A stretch of DNA of 64,000 bases, taken from assembly GCA_937995735.1 (NCBI GenBank), contig CALKIZ010000045.1:1-64000 (forward strand), given 5' to 3'. The notes below the pieces were generated by a model, which saw only the letters and a list, made by a program, of their open reading frames with translations, searched no databases and had not been told where the DNA came from. Position 1 is the stretch's first letter. Each line of letters starts with the position of its first letter. Positions 1 through 8,683 of this stretch are shown one piece after another. The stretch comes from an uncultured Neomegalonema sp. (lineage in GTDB: Bacteria > Pseudomonadota > Alphaproteobacteria > Rhodobacterales > Rhodobacteraceae). A program made the translations under genes and the position numbers.

Positions 1-387
1 ACACCGGATGGCATTGATGTTTATTTCGAGAATGTCGGCGGCAAAGTCTTGGACGCGATTATTCCGCTGTTGAATGAGAACGCGCGTATTCCGGTATGCG
101 GTATCGTCTCGCAATATAACCTGACTGAAGCGCCCGCCGGATCAGATCGGATGAACTGGCTGATGGGGAATGTCCTGCGCAAAAAGCTGACGATCCGTGG
201 GTTTATTATATGGCACACTTTCGGGCATCTCTATGATGATTTCGCCGCTGAGATGACCCCATGGGTCGAAAACGGCAAAGTAAAATACCGCGAAGATATG
301 GTCGACGGATTGGAAAACGCTCCCCGCGCTTTTGTTGAAATGTTGCGCGGAGACTCGTTCGGTAAGCGGGTGATCAAAGTCGGTTAG
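1..387 (+). CDS. NADP-dependent oxidoreductase (CurA/MDR family), C-terminal part
   Basis: The window opens inside this gene, so only about 128 C-terminal residues are present. The fragment begins in the Rossmann domain of a medium-chain reductase (DVYFENVGG, a family signature) and runs through VCGIVSQYN and RGFIIWHTF to the C-terminal GKRVIKVG. This matches the zinc-free leukotriene B4 dehydrogenase / CurA-like enzymes, which reduce enone double bonds with NADPH in the cytosol. No start can be assigned because it lies upstream of base 1. Its stop overlaps the stop of the convergent Rieske oxygenase by four bases (TTAG), so there is no room for a terminator between them. The physiological substrate cannot be told from this fragment. 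Confidence 0.88.
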   Translation, partial: TPDGIDVYFENVGGKVLDAIIPLLNENARIPVCGIVSQYNLTEAPAGSDRMNWLMGNVLRKKLTIRGFIIWHTFGHLYDDFAAEMTPWVENGKVKYREDMVDGLENAPRAFVEMLRGDSFGKRVIKVG

Positions 388-1514
388 ACATAATCCGCCA
401 TCTCGCTCATCACGAGGTTTTGGAAATGGTGTAGAGCGTGCTCGCTGAGTTCCGAGCGCGCGGCATCGACCATGATGCGGCCCTGATGATAGCCGAGCGA
501 GTGCAAACCACGCTGGACGTTCTCGACCAAGTCCACATCTTCGGGACCAAGGACATCGCGGAAATAAGCGAAGGCTTTTTCCTCAGTCTCTGAGCAGGTC
601 GCGCCGGGGCGGTAATAGGTGAAGGCCTGATGCGTGAGTTCCGGTGCAGTCGGGGCGAAAGAAAATGTACTCACCCCATCAATACCGGGGAAGATCGCAA
701 AAGCCAGACCGGGCCATAGATAGAGCGTACAGAACCGCTCGTCACTGCCCTCCTGAAAATCATAGGCGTTGTTTTGCGGGCGGCATGTTCCGTATTGAAT
801 CGACCAATATTTATGCGTCTCGACCTTATAGGTTTTCATATCAACCAGATCGACAAAGGCTTTATGTGCCGGGGCGCAATGATAACATTCGAGCAAGTTG
901 TCGCCGACGTTTTTCCAGTTGCCCTTGATGTCGAAAAGGGCAGTTTCGTCGGCGGCAAATGCATCCGTGTCGGGGCGAAACTTTGCGAGGGCTTCTTCCG
1001 CACCCGCATAAACTTCGGACATCGGGCGGGCTTCGGGGTCGAGATTGACGAAGACGAAACCGGCAAAAGTATCGACGGCAACGGTGGGCAAATCGAACTC
1101 GCGTTTCTCAAAGCCTGCGACATGATCGCAATTATTCGCGGCAATCAGCGCACCGTCTCGATCATAAGACCACGCATGGTAAGGACAGACGATTAAAGTT
1201 TTTGCCGTGCCTTTGCCTGTCAGCAACGAATGCCCGCGATGCTGGCAGACATTGAAGAATGCTTTGAGGTCACCGCTATCGCTGCGGATCACATAGATGC
1301 GTTGTCCCGCGAATTCGGCAGTGATGTAGTCTCCGGCGTCGCGCAGCTCGGAGACATGCCCGACAAACATCCAAGAGCGATGAAATATCTCACGCTGTTC
1401 ATCGGCATAAAAATCCGCATCATGATAAAGCCGCGCCGCAATGGTGTAGGACTCGTCAGGGGAAGCACTGAACCTGTCGGTCCTGATGTCCGGGCGTTTA
1501 ACCTTCATATCCAT
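384..1514 (-). CDS. Rieske aromatic-ring-hydroxylating-type oxygenase, alpha subunit
   Basis: A 376-residue Rieske non-haem iron oxygenase. The 2Fe-2S motif is C90-x-H92 ... C110-x2-H113, and the catalytic iron site lies in NLLECYHCAPAHK (H212, H217), as in choline monooxygenase and glycine-betaine or stachydrine demethylases. I chose the ATG at 1514 because a GGAGGAG ribosome site (1522-1528) sits seven bases upstream; the open frame continues further but without such support. No ferredoxin reductase partner lies beside it, so electrons must come from elsewhere. The resemblance to betaine/choline-type enzymes is a family-level judgement; substrate is unknown. It is convergent with the preceding CurA-like gene, with overlapping stops. 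Confidence 0.85.
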   Translation of the reverse strand: MDMKVKRPDIRTDRFSASPDESYTIAARLYHDADFYADEQREIFHRSWMFVGHVSELRDAGDYITAEFAGQRIYVIRSDSGDLKAFFNVCQHRGHSLLTGKGTAKTLIVCPYHAWSYDRDGALIAANNCDHVAGFEKREFDLPTVAVDTFAGFVFVNLDPEARPMSEVYAGAEEALAKFRPDTDAFAADETALFDIKGNWKNVGDNLLECYHCAPAHKAFVDLVDMKTYKVETHKYWSIQYGTCRPQNNAYDFQEGSDERFCTLYLWPGLAFAIFPGIDGVSTFSFAPTAPELTHQAFTYYRPGATCSETEEKAFAYFRDVLGPEDVDLVENVQRGLHSLGYHQGRIMVDAARSELSEHALHHFQNLVMSEMADYV

Positions 1515-1734
1515 TGGGCGTCTCCTCCGATTTGCGAAGGCAAGTGTGTGGCGAATTTTATGAAGCGTCAACGGGCTTGGCGGCAAATGGGGTTGCGTAG
1601 CGGCGACAGCGCTGTTTCGCCAGAACAAACGAAATCTCTCAACTTTAGGTGCGGAAAAGGTAATTATAGGACGCGCGCATCTATATCGGAGGCCGCACTA
1701 AATTTTTTCTAGTCTTCACAATGCGTAGCACGGA

Positions 1735-3228
1735 TCAGTTTTCTTTGTTTTTCTGTAAAAACTCGAAAGCATTGAGCAACGGTTTAAAGAGCGGCATTCC
1801 GGTTATCAGGTCTGCTAAAATACCGATCTTATCATAAATGAATTCTCTCGCTTTTTGGCGAAGTTTTTTCTTTGCTTCATCAGTTTCCTGACGCGCTATG
1901 TCAGCGGGAATGTTACTCAGTGCTGCTTGCATCGTCACGATCAGGATATTGCGGATACTGACAAAAAAGCCATATGGCGTTTCTGGGCCATAGCTGAGGC
2001 CCTCACCTAGACCGAGGAACAAGCTATCGGCAAAATCGGTAAGAGCTTCGGAATAGAGATTTGCATATTCCCGCATTGCATCAAGCAGCGAGCGTGAAGA
2101 ATTTTTGCCTTTTTCGACGTCTTCTGCAGACATCTTTTTTGCATTCGCGCGTGCTGCAGACTCGTGTTTCACCCAATCGTCAAGGCGTAGGACAAACAAG
2201 TCGAGATTAGCCGAAAAACCCTGCAACCGCGCTGCAGTATCAGCCATCAATTCTTCTTCAGCATTTTTCACACGCATTGCCAAAGGTTTGGAGAAGAACC
2301 CAACGGCAATAGCATTTGTTTCCGTGTAACTGTCACCTAATGCTTTTGAAGCATTGTCAATCAGGTCGCATAATGAGCCGTGCTGATTAGAAATATTATC
2401 ATCGAACCATTTTGCTTCATTCTGTAATAATCCGTGGATGAGTGCCATATCCTCTTCATATTTTGGCGATTTGGGATACCCACTCGTAATTTGCCCATTT
2501 AGGACCGTAACATTGATAGGTGCTGCTTCCTGACCCGGCAAAGAGGGCGGAAGCTTATGCTCATCAATTAATCGTTGAATTTCAGCATTGACGATTTTTG
2601 GGCCTGCTTCCCAGAATTTTTCCGGGTCCATCAGGGCAATAGCGCGCTCCAGGTCTTTGTTTGAGGGTTTGCCTTGCAAACGGTCCTCGTACCAGTCGGT
2701 CCAAACCTCCCAGTTTTCGTTTTGCCGCAATAAAAAAGCCTTAAGTGCTTCCCAATATTCTTTTAAATCATATGGTGAATTAAAAACCCAAAGTGGTTTT
2801 TCAACAAATTCCGTAGGAACTACTCCTCTATTAAGCTCTGTGACATCTGCTGAAACTGAGGCAAAACCCCTACCTGCAATAGAGGATACAGCAGCTTCGA
2901 TATAATTGCTTACTCTCGCACATGCCACGGCAGCAACAATAGCATCAATCGCAACGTTGTCGTATTGTCGTGTAAAATTCATCGAATTGAGATGAGAATG
3001 TGTTTCTGCTAAAGTGCCAATATCATTTGGTATATTTGTCAAAATGCGAGCTGCACGAAAAACTGAAAATACCTCAGCAATGGCACCGCTATGCTGCGTA
3101 TTTTCCAGCGCGCGAGCTAAGTGAGGAAGATTTCTCAAAGCCGCCCGTGTCGCAATCGCAACAACATCAACGCGATCACGGCCTTCCAGCCATGCTTTCA
3201 GTTCTTCCCTGTCTGTAATCTCAACCAA
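1735..3228 (-). CDS. Hypothetical protein, 497 aa, unrecognised
   Basis: I do not recognise a characterised family. The protein has an N-terminal acidic/helical stretch (REELKAWLEGRDRVDVVAIATRAALRNLP) similar in style to N-terminal regions I recall from rhizobial hypothetical proteins, a motif VWTDWYEDRLQG near residue 187, and a helical C-terminal half with a weakly hydrophobic patch near residues 410-440. There is no signal peptide. It starts with TTG only seven bases after the hisE stop, so it may be translationally coupled. Codon choice and A+T content look clearly different from the surrounding his genes, suggesting a later acquisition. The start codon is uncertain. Confidence 0.6.
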   Translation of the reverse strand: MVEITDREELKAWLEGRDRVDVVAIATRAALRNLPHLARALENTQHSGAIAEVFSVFRAARILTNIPNDIGTLAETHSHLNSMNFTRQYDNVAIDAIVAAVACARVSNYIEAAVSSIAGRGFASVSADVTELNRGVVPTEFVEKPLWVFNSPYDLKEYWEALKAFLLRQNENWEVWTDWYEDRLQGKPSNKDLERAIALMDPEKFWEAGPKIVNAEIQRLIDEHKLPPSLPGQEAAPINVTVLNGQITSGYPKSPKYEEDMALIHGLLQNEAKWFDDNISNQHGSLCDLIDNASKALGDSYTETNAIAVGFFSKPLAMRVKNAEEELMADTAARLQGFSANLDLFVLRLDDWVKHESAARANAKKMSAEDVEKGKNSSRSLLDAMREYANLYSEALTDFADSLFLGLGEGLSYGPETPYGFFVSIRNILIVTMQAALSNIPADIARQETDEAKKKLRQKAREFIYDKIGILADLITGMPLFKPLLNAFEFLQKNKEN

Positions 3229-3234
3229 ACCGCT

Positions 3235-3561
3235 CTACCCCCGCGATGCTTTTTCTGCGATGCCGGAGGTTCCTTCGCGGCGGTTTAGTTCGGCCATGAC
3301 ATCTTTCAGCGGCACGTCTTGCGCCGCCAGCATGACCAGCATGTGATACAGAACATCGGCGCATTCGGTGGTGAGCTTTTCACGGTTGCCTTGCGCGGCC
3401 TCGATGATCGCCTCGACCGCTTCTTCGCCAAACTTCTCCGCACATTTCGCCGGACCCTTCGCCAACAGCGCCGCCGTATGCGATGTGCTCGCCGCGCCCT
3501 CCGCTTTGCGCGCAAGGATCGTGGCCTCTAAACGGGCGAGAATGTCGGGGGCATCGGTCAT
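3235..3561 (-). CDS. hisE: Phosphoribosyl-ATP pyrophosphatase HisE
   Basis: A 108-residue cytosolic enzyme of histidine synthesis, hydrolysing phosphoribosyl-ATP to phosphoribosyl-AMP. The all-alpha MazG-like fold is shown by [14 protein letters not shown] followed by [13 protein letters not shown], where the acidic residues bind Mg2+. The length is typical for a stand-alone HisE not fused to HisI. It lies 74 bases downstream of hisH in the same direction, and the AT-rich unknown gene follows within seven bases. The start ATG at 3561 gives the expected N-terminus. Confidence 0.95.
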   Translation of the reverse strand: MTDAPDILARLEATILARKAEGAASTSHTAALLAKGPAKCAEKFGEEAVEAIIEAAQGNREKLTTECADVLYHMLVMLAAQDVPLKDVMAELNRREGTSGIAEKASRG

Positions 3562-3635
3562 CGCGGGTCAACTCTGCATCTAAAAGGTCAAGCGACCATA
3601 CTCAGACTTGGCCCGCGTATCCAGAGCGCACAGCG

Positions 3636-4271
3636 CTATGGCATCCAACGCAGGAAATTGCCGATAATCCGCAACCCAACAGCTTGCGATTTTTCAGGGT
3701 GAAACTGTGTCCCGAAAATCGAGCCATGACCCACCGCCGCCGTAATCTGCCCGCCATAGTCGACACTCGCAAGGCGGTGCGCCGGGTTATCCGGCAAGAA
3801 CTGGAAACTATGGACGAAGTAAGCGTGATCGCCGCTCTCGACGCCCTCAAAAACGGGATGAACCGCATCAATCGACAGTGCATTCCAGCCCATATGAGGG
3901 ATTTTCAGGCTGGCATCAGAAGGGCGAATGGCATCGACGGTTCCGGGTATCCAGCCAAAGCCCTCACACTCTCCGAACTCGCGGCCAAGACCGGCCATTA
4001 ATTGCATACCCACGCAAATTCCGAAAAATGGCTTGCCCGCTGCGATATGCTCACTCAGTGCCTCGGTCATACCGGGCACAGCATCAAGACCCCGGCGGCA
4101 ATCTGCAAACGCGCCGACACCGGGCAACACGACGCGGCTGGCCTTGCGCACATCCTCCGCGTTTGCGCTGACAATAATCTTCCCACCGTCTACATCAGCA
4201 CTGGCGCGCTGGAACGATTTCTCAGCAGAGCGCAAATTGCCGGAATCATAGTCGATAATCACTGTCGTCAT
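3636..4271 (-). CDS. hisH: Imidazole glycerol phosphate synthase glutaminase subunit HisH
   Basis: A 211-residue class I glutamine amidotransferase that supplies ammonia to HisF for imidazole ring closure. The nucleophile is C86 in GICVGMQ, and the His/Glu pair lies in GTQFHPEKS (about H191, E193). The N-terminal VIIDYDSGNLRS strand-loop is typical. Its ATG overlaps the TGA of the small membrane protein upstream (ATGA, 4268-4271), implying coupled translation. Its partner HisF is encoded on the opposite strand about 3 kb away, an unusual split for a stoichiometric complex. Confidence 0.96.
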   Translation of the reverse strand: MTTVIIDYDSGNLRSAEKSFQRASADVDGGKIIVSANAEDVRKASRVVLPGVGAFADCRRGLDAVPGMTEALSEHIAAGKPFFGICVGMQLMAGLGREFGECEGFGWIPGTVDAIRPSDASLKIPHMGWNALSIDAVHPVFEGVESGDHAYFVHSFQFLPDNPAHRLASVDYGGQITAAVGHGSIFGTQFHPEKSQAVGLRIIGNFLRWMP

Positions 4272-4657
4272 GATGCAGCCTTCCGTGCCGCGACAAGATC
4301 AGGAGCCTCGACAACTGCGCCTTCGGTATATCCGCGATACCGCAAATACCGTACGCAAATCCAATGGGACGCGAACCAGTAGAGCGAACTCAGGGCCAGT
4401 GACAAAATGCCAATCACCACAAGGATTGCACTAATCCGATGCAGATAAAGCGCCGCGATAATGCAAACGGGACCGATGATAAAATTCGTTTCTAACAGCG
4501 ATTTCAGAGGCTTTAGCGCTGGCTGGTCGAAGAATGTATCCGGTATCATTTGGCGCAGCCGAACCAGCAGGGGCATTTGCGGAATCACGGCAAGCTCGCT
4601 GGCATTGCGAAAAACGCTCCAACGGGTCGGTGCAAGGGGATCAGGACGGCGGCGCAT
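4268..4657 (-). CDS. Small membrane protein, unrecognised
   Basis: About 129 residues from the ATG at 4657; a TTG at 4687 would add ten residues and neither has a strong ribosome site. The N-terminus is basic (MRRRPDPLAPTRW). Two adjacent hydrophobic segments (FIIGPVCIIAALYLHRI and AILVVIGILSLALSSLYWFAS) predict a membrane hairpin, followed by a short soluble tail. I know of no function. Alphaproteobacterial his clusters often hold small membrane proteins next to hisH, but this one does not look like DUF2628. It is coupled to hisH by an ATGA overlap. Confidence 0.6.
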   Translation of the reverse strand: MRRRPDPLAPTRWSVFRNASELAVIPQMPLLVRLRQMIPDTFFDQPALKPLKSLLETNFIIGPVCIIAALYLHRISAILVVIGILSLALSSLYWFASHWICVRYLRYRGYTEGAVVEAPDLVAARKAAS

Positions 4658-4722
4658 ACCGGGGACATACCTGCGAAAACGTCCCAAATGCCAATGAAAT
4701 CTTTGGCAGGACGCAAAGCAGC

Positions 4723-5217
4723 TTAATCAAATGTCGTTTTGATGCACCGCGTCCGGGCAAGACGCGCTTTGCACGAGGGTATCCCGCTTTGCACGTTGCA
4801 GGATTTCGTCGAGCATTGAACTTTCCGCACGCAAGTCTTTTCCAGACAGGCTGTGTCGATACAGGCGGCCTTTTCAGCTGCGCTGCATCCATCATAGCGG
4901 ACGGAGCAAACATTACAGCCTTTGTAGAACTGAGCGCAGCCCCCCAGCACCAGCTCATCAACCATATCCTCCGCGAACGACACCTGAAAAATCGGCGTTT
5001 TCCCGTCTTCGGCGAAATTTGAGCTGATCGTCGCATAACCACATTGCGCGATAATGCCCGGTTTAGCCGTTGCGCGAGCCTTAGTCTTCACAGCGTGTTC
5101 ACCGAAAGAATCGGCAATAACCGCGGATGGCGAGCCTCGTTCCGCTGCTTGTGTGACACCAACACTTGCACCCAAAGCCATCACAGCGCATAGCGCACCA
5201 ACAATTAAGACTCTCAG
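4723..5217 (-). CDS. Cysteine-rich secreted protein, start uncertain
   Basis: The reading frame encodes a classic export signal ([19 protein letters not shown]... ending in TQAA) and then a mature domain with about 14 cysteines in some 120 residues, including [31 protein letters not shown] and STKSCNV. Such density suggests a disulphide-knotted periplasmic protein or a metal-binding one. The family is unknown to me. No ATG, GTG or TTG precedes the full signal sequence: candidates are CTG at 5217, ATT at 5205, GTG at 5184 and ATG at 5181, and I placed it at the CTG because it gives the best signal peptide. It is divergent from hisA with only 12 bases between, so either the start is rare or the gene reaches into hisA. 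Confidence 0.55.
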   Translation of the reverse strand: MRVLIVGALCAVMALGASVGVTQAAERGSPSAVIADSFGEHAVKTKARATAKPGIIAQCGYATISSNFAEDGKTPIFQVSFAEDMVDELVLGGCAQFYKGCNVCSVRYDGCSAAEKAACIDTACLEKTCVRKVQCSTKSCNVQSGIPSCKARLARTRCIKTTFD

Positions 5218-5229
5218 ACGAGGCCAAGG

Positions 5230-5952
5230 ATGATCTTCTACCCCGCGATTGACCTGAAAGACGGAGCGTGCGTGCGCCTTCTGCGTGGCAAAATGGAGGA
5301 CGCGACTGTTTTCAATGCCGATCCAACGGCACAGGCGCAAGACTTTGAGCGACAGGGAGCCGAATGGCTTCATCTGGTTGACCTTAATGGTGCTTTCGCG
5401 GGTGCGCCTGTAAACGATGACGCTGTATCCAAGCTGGTAAGCGCCGTTGACCTCCCTGTCCAACTCGGTGGAGGGGTTCGGGACAGAAAAACGATCGACC
5501 TGTGGCTTGAACGCGGCATCAGGCGGGTTGTTTTGGGAACTGCCGCAGCGAGAAACCCCGAATTGGTGCGGTCAGCCGCGAAAGATTATCCCGGACAAAT
5601 CGCCGTTGGCATTGATGCACGGGGAGGCCAAGTCGCCGTTGAAGGGTGGGCCGAAACGACTGAGCTAAGCGCGCTTGATCTCGCAAAACGGTTCGAAGAT
5701 GCCGGGGTCGCGGCGATTATCTTCACCGATATTGATCTCGATGGCGCAATGCAGGGGCCGAATATCGAGGCAACGGCAGAGATGGCGGAAGCCACATCGA
5801 TTCCGATCATTGCATCAGGGGGCGTGTCTTCGATGGATGATCTTCGCGCCTTGAAGGAAAGCGGCGCACCCCTTGATGGTGTGATTTCAGGCCGCGCGGT
5901 CTATGACGGCAAAATCGATGTTGCCGAAGCTGTCGGGCTTTTGCGGGGATGA
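5230..5952 (+). CDS. hisA: Phosphoribosylformimino-AICAR ribonucleotide isomerase HisA
   Basis: A 240-residue (beta/alpha)8 barrel catalysing the Amadori rearrangement of ProFAR to PRFAR in histidine synthesis. The N-terminal [10 protein letters not shown] carries the catalytic Asp, the second half carries the other Asp in [15 protein letters not shown], and phosphate-binding loops are seen in LGGGVRD and [15 protein letters not shown] ribosome site (5219-5223) supports the ATG at 5230. It begins a plus-strand run hisA, MFS, hisF, FMN reductase. Confidence 0.97.
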   Translation: MIFYPAIDLKDGACVRLLRGKMEDATVFNADPTAQAQDFERQGAEWLHLVDLNGAFAGAPVNDDAVSKLVSAVDLPVQLGGGVRDRKTIDLWLERGIRRVVLGTAAARNPELVRSAAKDYPGQIAVGIDARGGQVAVEGWAETTELSALDLAKRFEDAGVAAIIFTDIDLDGAMQGPNIEATAEMAEATSIPIIASGGVSSMDDLRALKESGAPLDGVISGRAVYDGKIDVAEAVGLLRG

Positions 5953-5983
5953 GCGCGTGCGCCTCAGCTTATAGAGAGCGCGT

Positions 5984-7114
5984 ATGATAATCGCTCCCTT
6001 TGCTGCGGTCGCTGCGGCGGGCCTTACTTTTGCGCTTGCCCAAGGTCTGTCTTATCCCTTGCTGGCAATCTTGCAGGAACAATGGGGATATTCCGCGTTT
6101 TTCATCGGCATCTCCGCGGCAATGACCCCACTGGGATTACTGGTTAGCTCGCCCTTTACGCCTAGGGTCGTTGCTCGGTATCCGGCACAGACCGTCGTGG
6201 TGATCTGCTGTATTGGCGCCGTTGCACTTTATGTTGTGATGGGAGTTTGGCAACATTGGCTGGTCTGGCTGATCGCCCGTTTCCTGCTCGGCGTGCTGCT
6301 TAATCCGGTCTTCATGATGGCCGAAGTCTGGACATTGAGCCTCGCGCCTTCGGGCAAACAAGGCCGGTATGTCGCCGCGCTTTCGATGGTCATGCAGGTC
6401 GGTTTTGCCGGAGGACCGGCTATTCTCGCCATGATGGGAGAACAAGGCTTTGCACCATTCGGGGTCTGTATTGCTGCATTTATCGCGTGCATCGCTATTA
6501 TCTCAACCGCGCAAGGTCTGCCCGATGTTAGTCACGGGAATGCTCCGGAATCAGCATTTCGTATGATCCTCGTCGCTCCGGTTCTGCTTGGTGCAGTTGC
6601 CGTTACCGCAGGGTTCGAGCAAGGCGCACTCAGTCTCTTACCGCTTTACGCCGGACAACACGGCTATCCCGAAGAAACCGGGGCATGGTTGTTGACGGTC
6701 ATGGTCGGAGGCTCGATTGCGGTCACACCGATAGCCGGATGGATGGCCGAACGTATTGGCGCACGGCGTAGCATGGTGTGGCTTGCCGCCACCGCCGCTA
6801 TCGGTGCGCCTCTGCTGACGGTATTGATAGAGACACCGTACGTTTGGCCTTACATCGCGCTGTGGGGCGGAACTTATTTCGGCATCTACACGGTTGCCTT
6901 AGTCGAAGCCGGAGAGCGCTTTGCAGGTCCGTCCCTCGTCGCCCTGAACGCCGCCATTGGCATCATGTGGGGAATCGGTGGTTTGATCGGAGGCCCAACG
7001 ACCGGCGCTGCGATGGATCTTTTTGGCCCAGAAGCTCTGCCTGCGATGTTTACACTGCTGTTCGGCGGGCTGGCTTTGGCGGCATGGTTGCGGGCGAGAC
7101 GGCGCTCTGCATGA
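5984..7114 (+). CDS. MFS transporter lying between hisA and hisF
   Basis: A 376-residue integral inner-membrane protein with about 12 hydrophobic helices and a central charged loop near residues 180-195. The loop after the second helix ([13 protein letters not shown]) and [14 protein letters not shown] in the second half correspond to the MFS loop 2-3 and 8-9 signatures. It resembles YcaD/UMF-type sugar or drug efflux members of the family, but the substrate cannot be assigned. It starts 31 bases after hisA and ends 67 bases before hisF, so it is probably co-transcribed with them; whether it has any role in histidine metabolism is unknown. Confidence 0.85.
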   Translation: MIIAPFAAVAAAGLTFALAQGLSYPLLAILQEQWGYSAFFIGISAAMTPLGLLVSSPFTPRVVARYPAQTVVVICCIGAVALYVVMGVWQHWLVWLIARFLLGVLLNPVFMMAEVWTLSLAPSGKQGRYVAALSMVMQVGFAGGPAILAMMGEQGFAPFGVCIAAFIACIAIISTAQGLPDVSHGNAPESAFRMILVAPVLLGAVAVTAGFEQGALSLLPLYAGQHGYPEETGAWLLTVMVGGSIAVTPIAGWMAERIGARRSMVWLAATAAIGAPLLTVLIETPYVWPYIALWGGTYFGIYTVALVEAGERFAGPSLVALNAAIGIMWGIGGLIGGPTTGAAMDLFGPEALPAMFTLLFGGLALAAWLRARRRSA

Positions 7115-7181
7115 ATGCAAAGGCCGCGTGGTCATGTGCTTGGCAGTTGCGGCAAAGCGGCTGGGGCGTTATGCAATCCTC

Positions 7182-7940
7182 ATGTTAAAAGCCCGTGTTA
7201 TTCCGTGCCTTGATGTCAAAGATGGCCGTGTCGTCAAAGGCGTTCAATTCGTCGATCTGATCGATGCTGGCGATCCGGTGGAGGCCGCAACCGCCTATGA
7301 TGCGGCAGGCGCGGATGAGCTGTGTTTTCTCGATATTGCGGCCAGTCATGAAAATCGTGGAACCTTGCTTGATGTGGTCCAACGCACGGCGGAGAGGTGC
7401 TTTATGCCTCTGACTGTGGGCGGTGGTGTTCGCGAGGTTGCCGATATTCGCGCGCTGTTATTGGCGGGGGCCGATAAAGTCTCGATCAATACCAGCGCGG
7501 TTAAACGCCCTGAATTTGTACGCGAGGCCGCGCAAAAATTTGGCTCGCAGTGCATCACGGTCGCTATTGATGCCAAATCCGTCGGGCCGAATAAATACGA
7601 GATTTTCACCCATGGGGGCCGCACCGAAACTGGCATTGATGCAGTGGCCTTTGCCCAGCAAGTGGAAAGCCTTGGCGCTGGAGAAATCTTGCTCACCTCG
7701 ATGGATCGCGACGGTGCTAAGATTGGCTATGACATCGCTTTGACCCGTGCAATCAGCGATGCGGTTGGCATTCCGGTAATCGCATCGGGCGGTGTTGGCG
7801 ACTTGCCACACCTTGCCGAAGGTATTTTAGAAGGCCACGCGTCTGCTGTTCTTGCCGCTTCGATCTTCCATTTCGGTACATTCACGATTGCTGAGGCAAA
7901 ACAAGCCATGGCCGCTGCAGGTGTTCCTGTGCGGCTTTGA
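7182..7940 (+). CDS. hisF: Imidazole glycerol phosphate synthase cyclase subunit HisF
   Basis: A 252-residue (beta/alpha)8 barrel that condenses PRFAR with ammonia from HisH to give imidazole glycerol phosphate and AICAR. The N-terminal [17 protein letters not shown] with the catalytic Asp, TVGGGVR, and [15 protein letters not shown] with the second catalytic Asp are all present. The frame is open further upstream, but the ATG at 7182 gives the family N-terminus ([11 protein letters not shown]) and length. It lies downstream of the MFS gene. Confidence 0.97.
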   Translation: MLKARVIPCLDVKDGRVVKGVQFVDLIDAGDPVEAATAYDAAGADELCFLDIAASHENRGTLLDVVQRTAERCFMPLTVGGGVREVADIRALLLAGADKVSINTSAVKRPEFVREAAQKFGSQCITVAIDAKSVGPNKYEIFTHGGRTETGIDAVAFAQQVESLGAGEILLTSMDRDGAKIGYDIALTRAISDAVGIPVIASGGVGDLPHLAEGILEGHASAVLAASIFHFGTFTIAEAKQAMAAAGVPVRL

Positions 7941-7982
7941 TCCTATGTTACAAGTTCAGCATTCACGGTCAGGACCACAGAT

Positions 7983-8516
7983 ATGAAAATCATTGCGATC
8001 TCCGGCAGTCTTCGTAAAGCCTCGCTCAACACCAAACTGCTCGAACTGGTCAAAGCCCAGGCCACAGCCCATGATGTAGAAATCGTCAGCATCACCGATA
8101 TTCCACTTTATAACAGCGATGTCGAAGAAAGGGGTATGCCTGAATCTGTATCGTCTTTGTCAGACAAAATCCGAGCTGCCGACGCGCTTTATATTGCGAC
8201 GCCAGAATATAATTACAGCACATCGGGCGTTCTAAAAAATGCGATTGATTGGCTCTCCCGAGATCGCGAGCCGTCCAAGCCATTGGGCGGAAAAGTCATT
8301 GCGCTGGCGGGGACTTCGGCGGGAATGTCTGGTACATCAAACGCTCAAACTCACCTGCGCCATACCCTCGCATTATTGGGGGCCGATATGGTCACCAATC
8401 CCCAAGTTCTCGTCGCTGCCAATTACGAAGCCATGGTTGAGCCGAGCGATATGCTCAAAGACCTGATCGGCAATCAACTGGCCGCAATAGAGCGGCGCGT
8501 GAAAATGCATGGATGA
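7983..8516 (+). CDS. NAD(P)H-dependent FMN reductase (YieF/ChrR family)
   Basis: A 177-residue flavodoxin-like reductase. The FMN phosphate loop is in AISGSLRKASLNTKLL at the N-terminus and the family signature PEYNYSTSGVLKNAIDWLSR follows near residue 80. Members are cytosolic flavoenzymes that reduce quinones, chromate or azo compounds with NAD(P)H. The gene starts 42 bases after hisF. The association with histidine genes appears positional rather than functional. Downstream it is convergent with the Rieske-ThDP operon. Confidence 0.88.
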   Translation: MKIIAISGSLRKASLNTKLLELVKAQATAHDVEIVSITDIPLYNSDVEERGMPESVSSLSDKIRAADALYIATPEYNYSTSGVLKNAIDWLSRDREPSKPLGGKVIALAGTSAGMSGTSNAQTHLRHTLALLGADMVTNPQVLVAANYEAMVEPSDMLKDLIGNQLAAIERRVKMHG

Positions 8517-8683
8517 TTTCATCTGTTTCAAGTAACGTAGAAGCTTAAGCGGGTTCACCCGCCTCAGCTGGTGGCGGTTTCGTATTGAACCTGCCTCAAG
8601 GTCAACAGCACCGGTCAGGATATTATCTCCGAAGACATGCATCCGCCCGGAAATCCAGCCGGACACAATTTTGAAACGCTTTA

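Noticed and set aside
7023..7181. N-terminal extension of hisF inside the MFS gene
   Set aside because: Overlaps the transporter and adds no family sequence; ATG 7182 gives the normal HisF start.
8549..8562. GCGGG-TTCA-CCCGC hairpin between convergent genes
   Set aside because: Only a five-base stem and no T-run; too weak to call a terminator.
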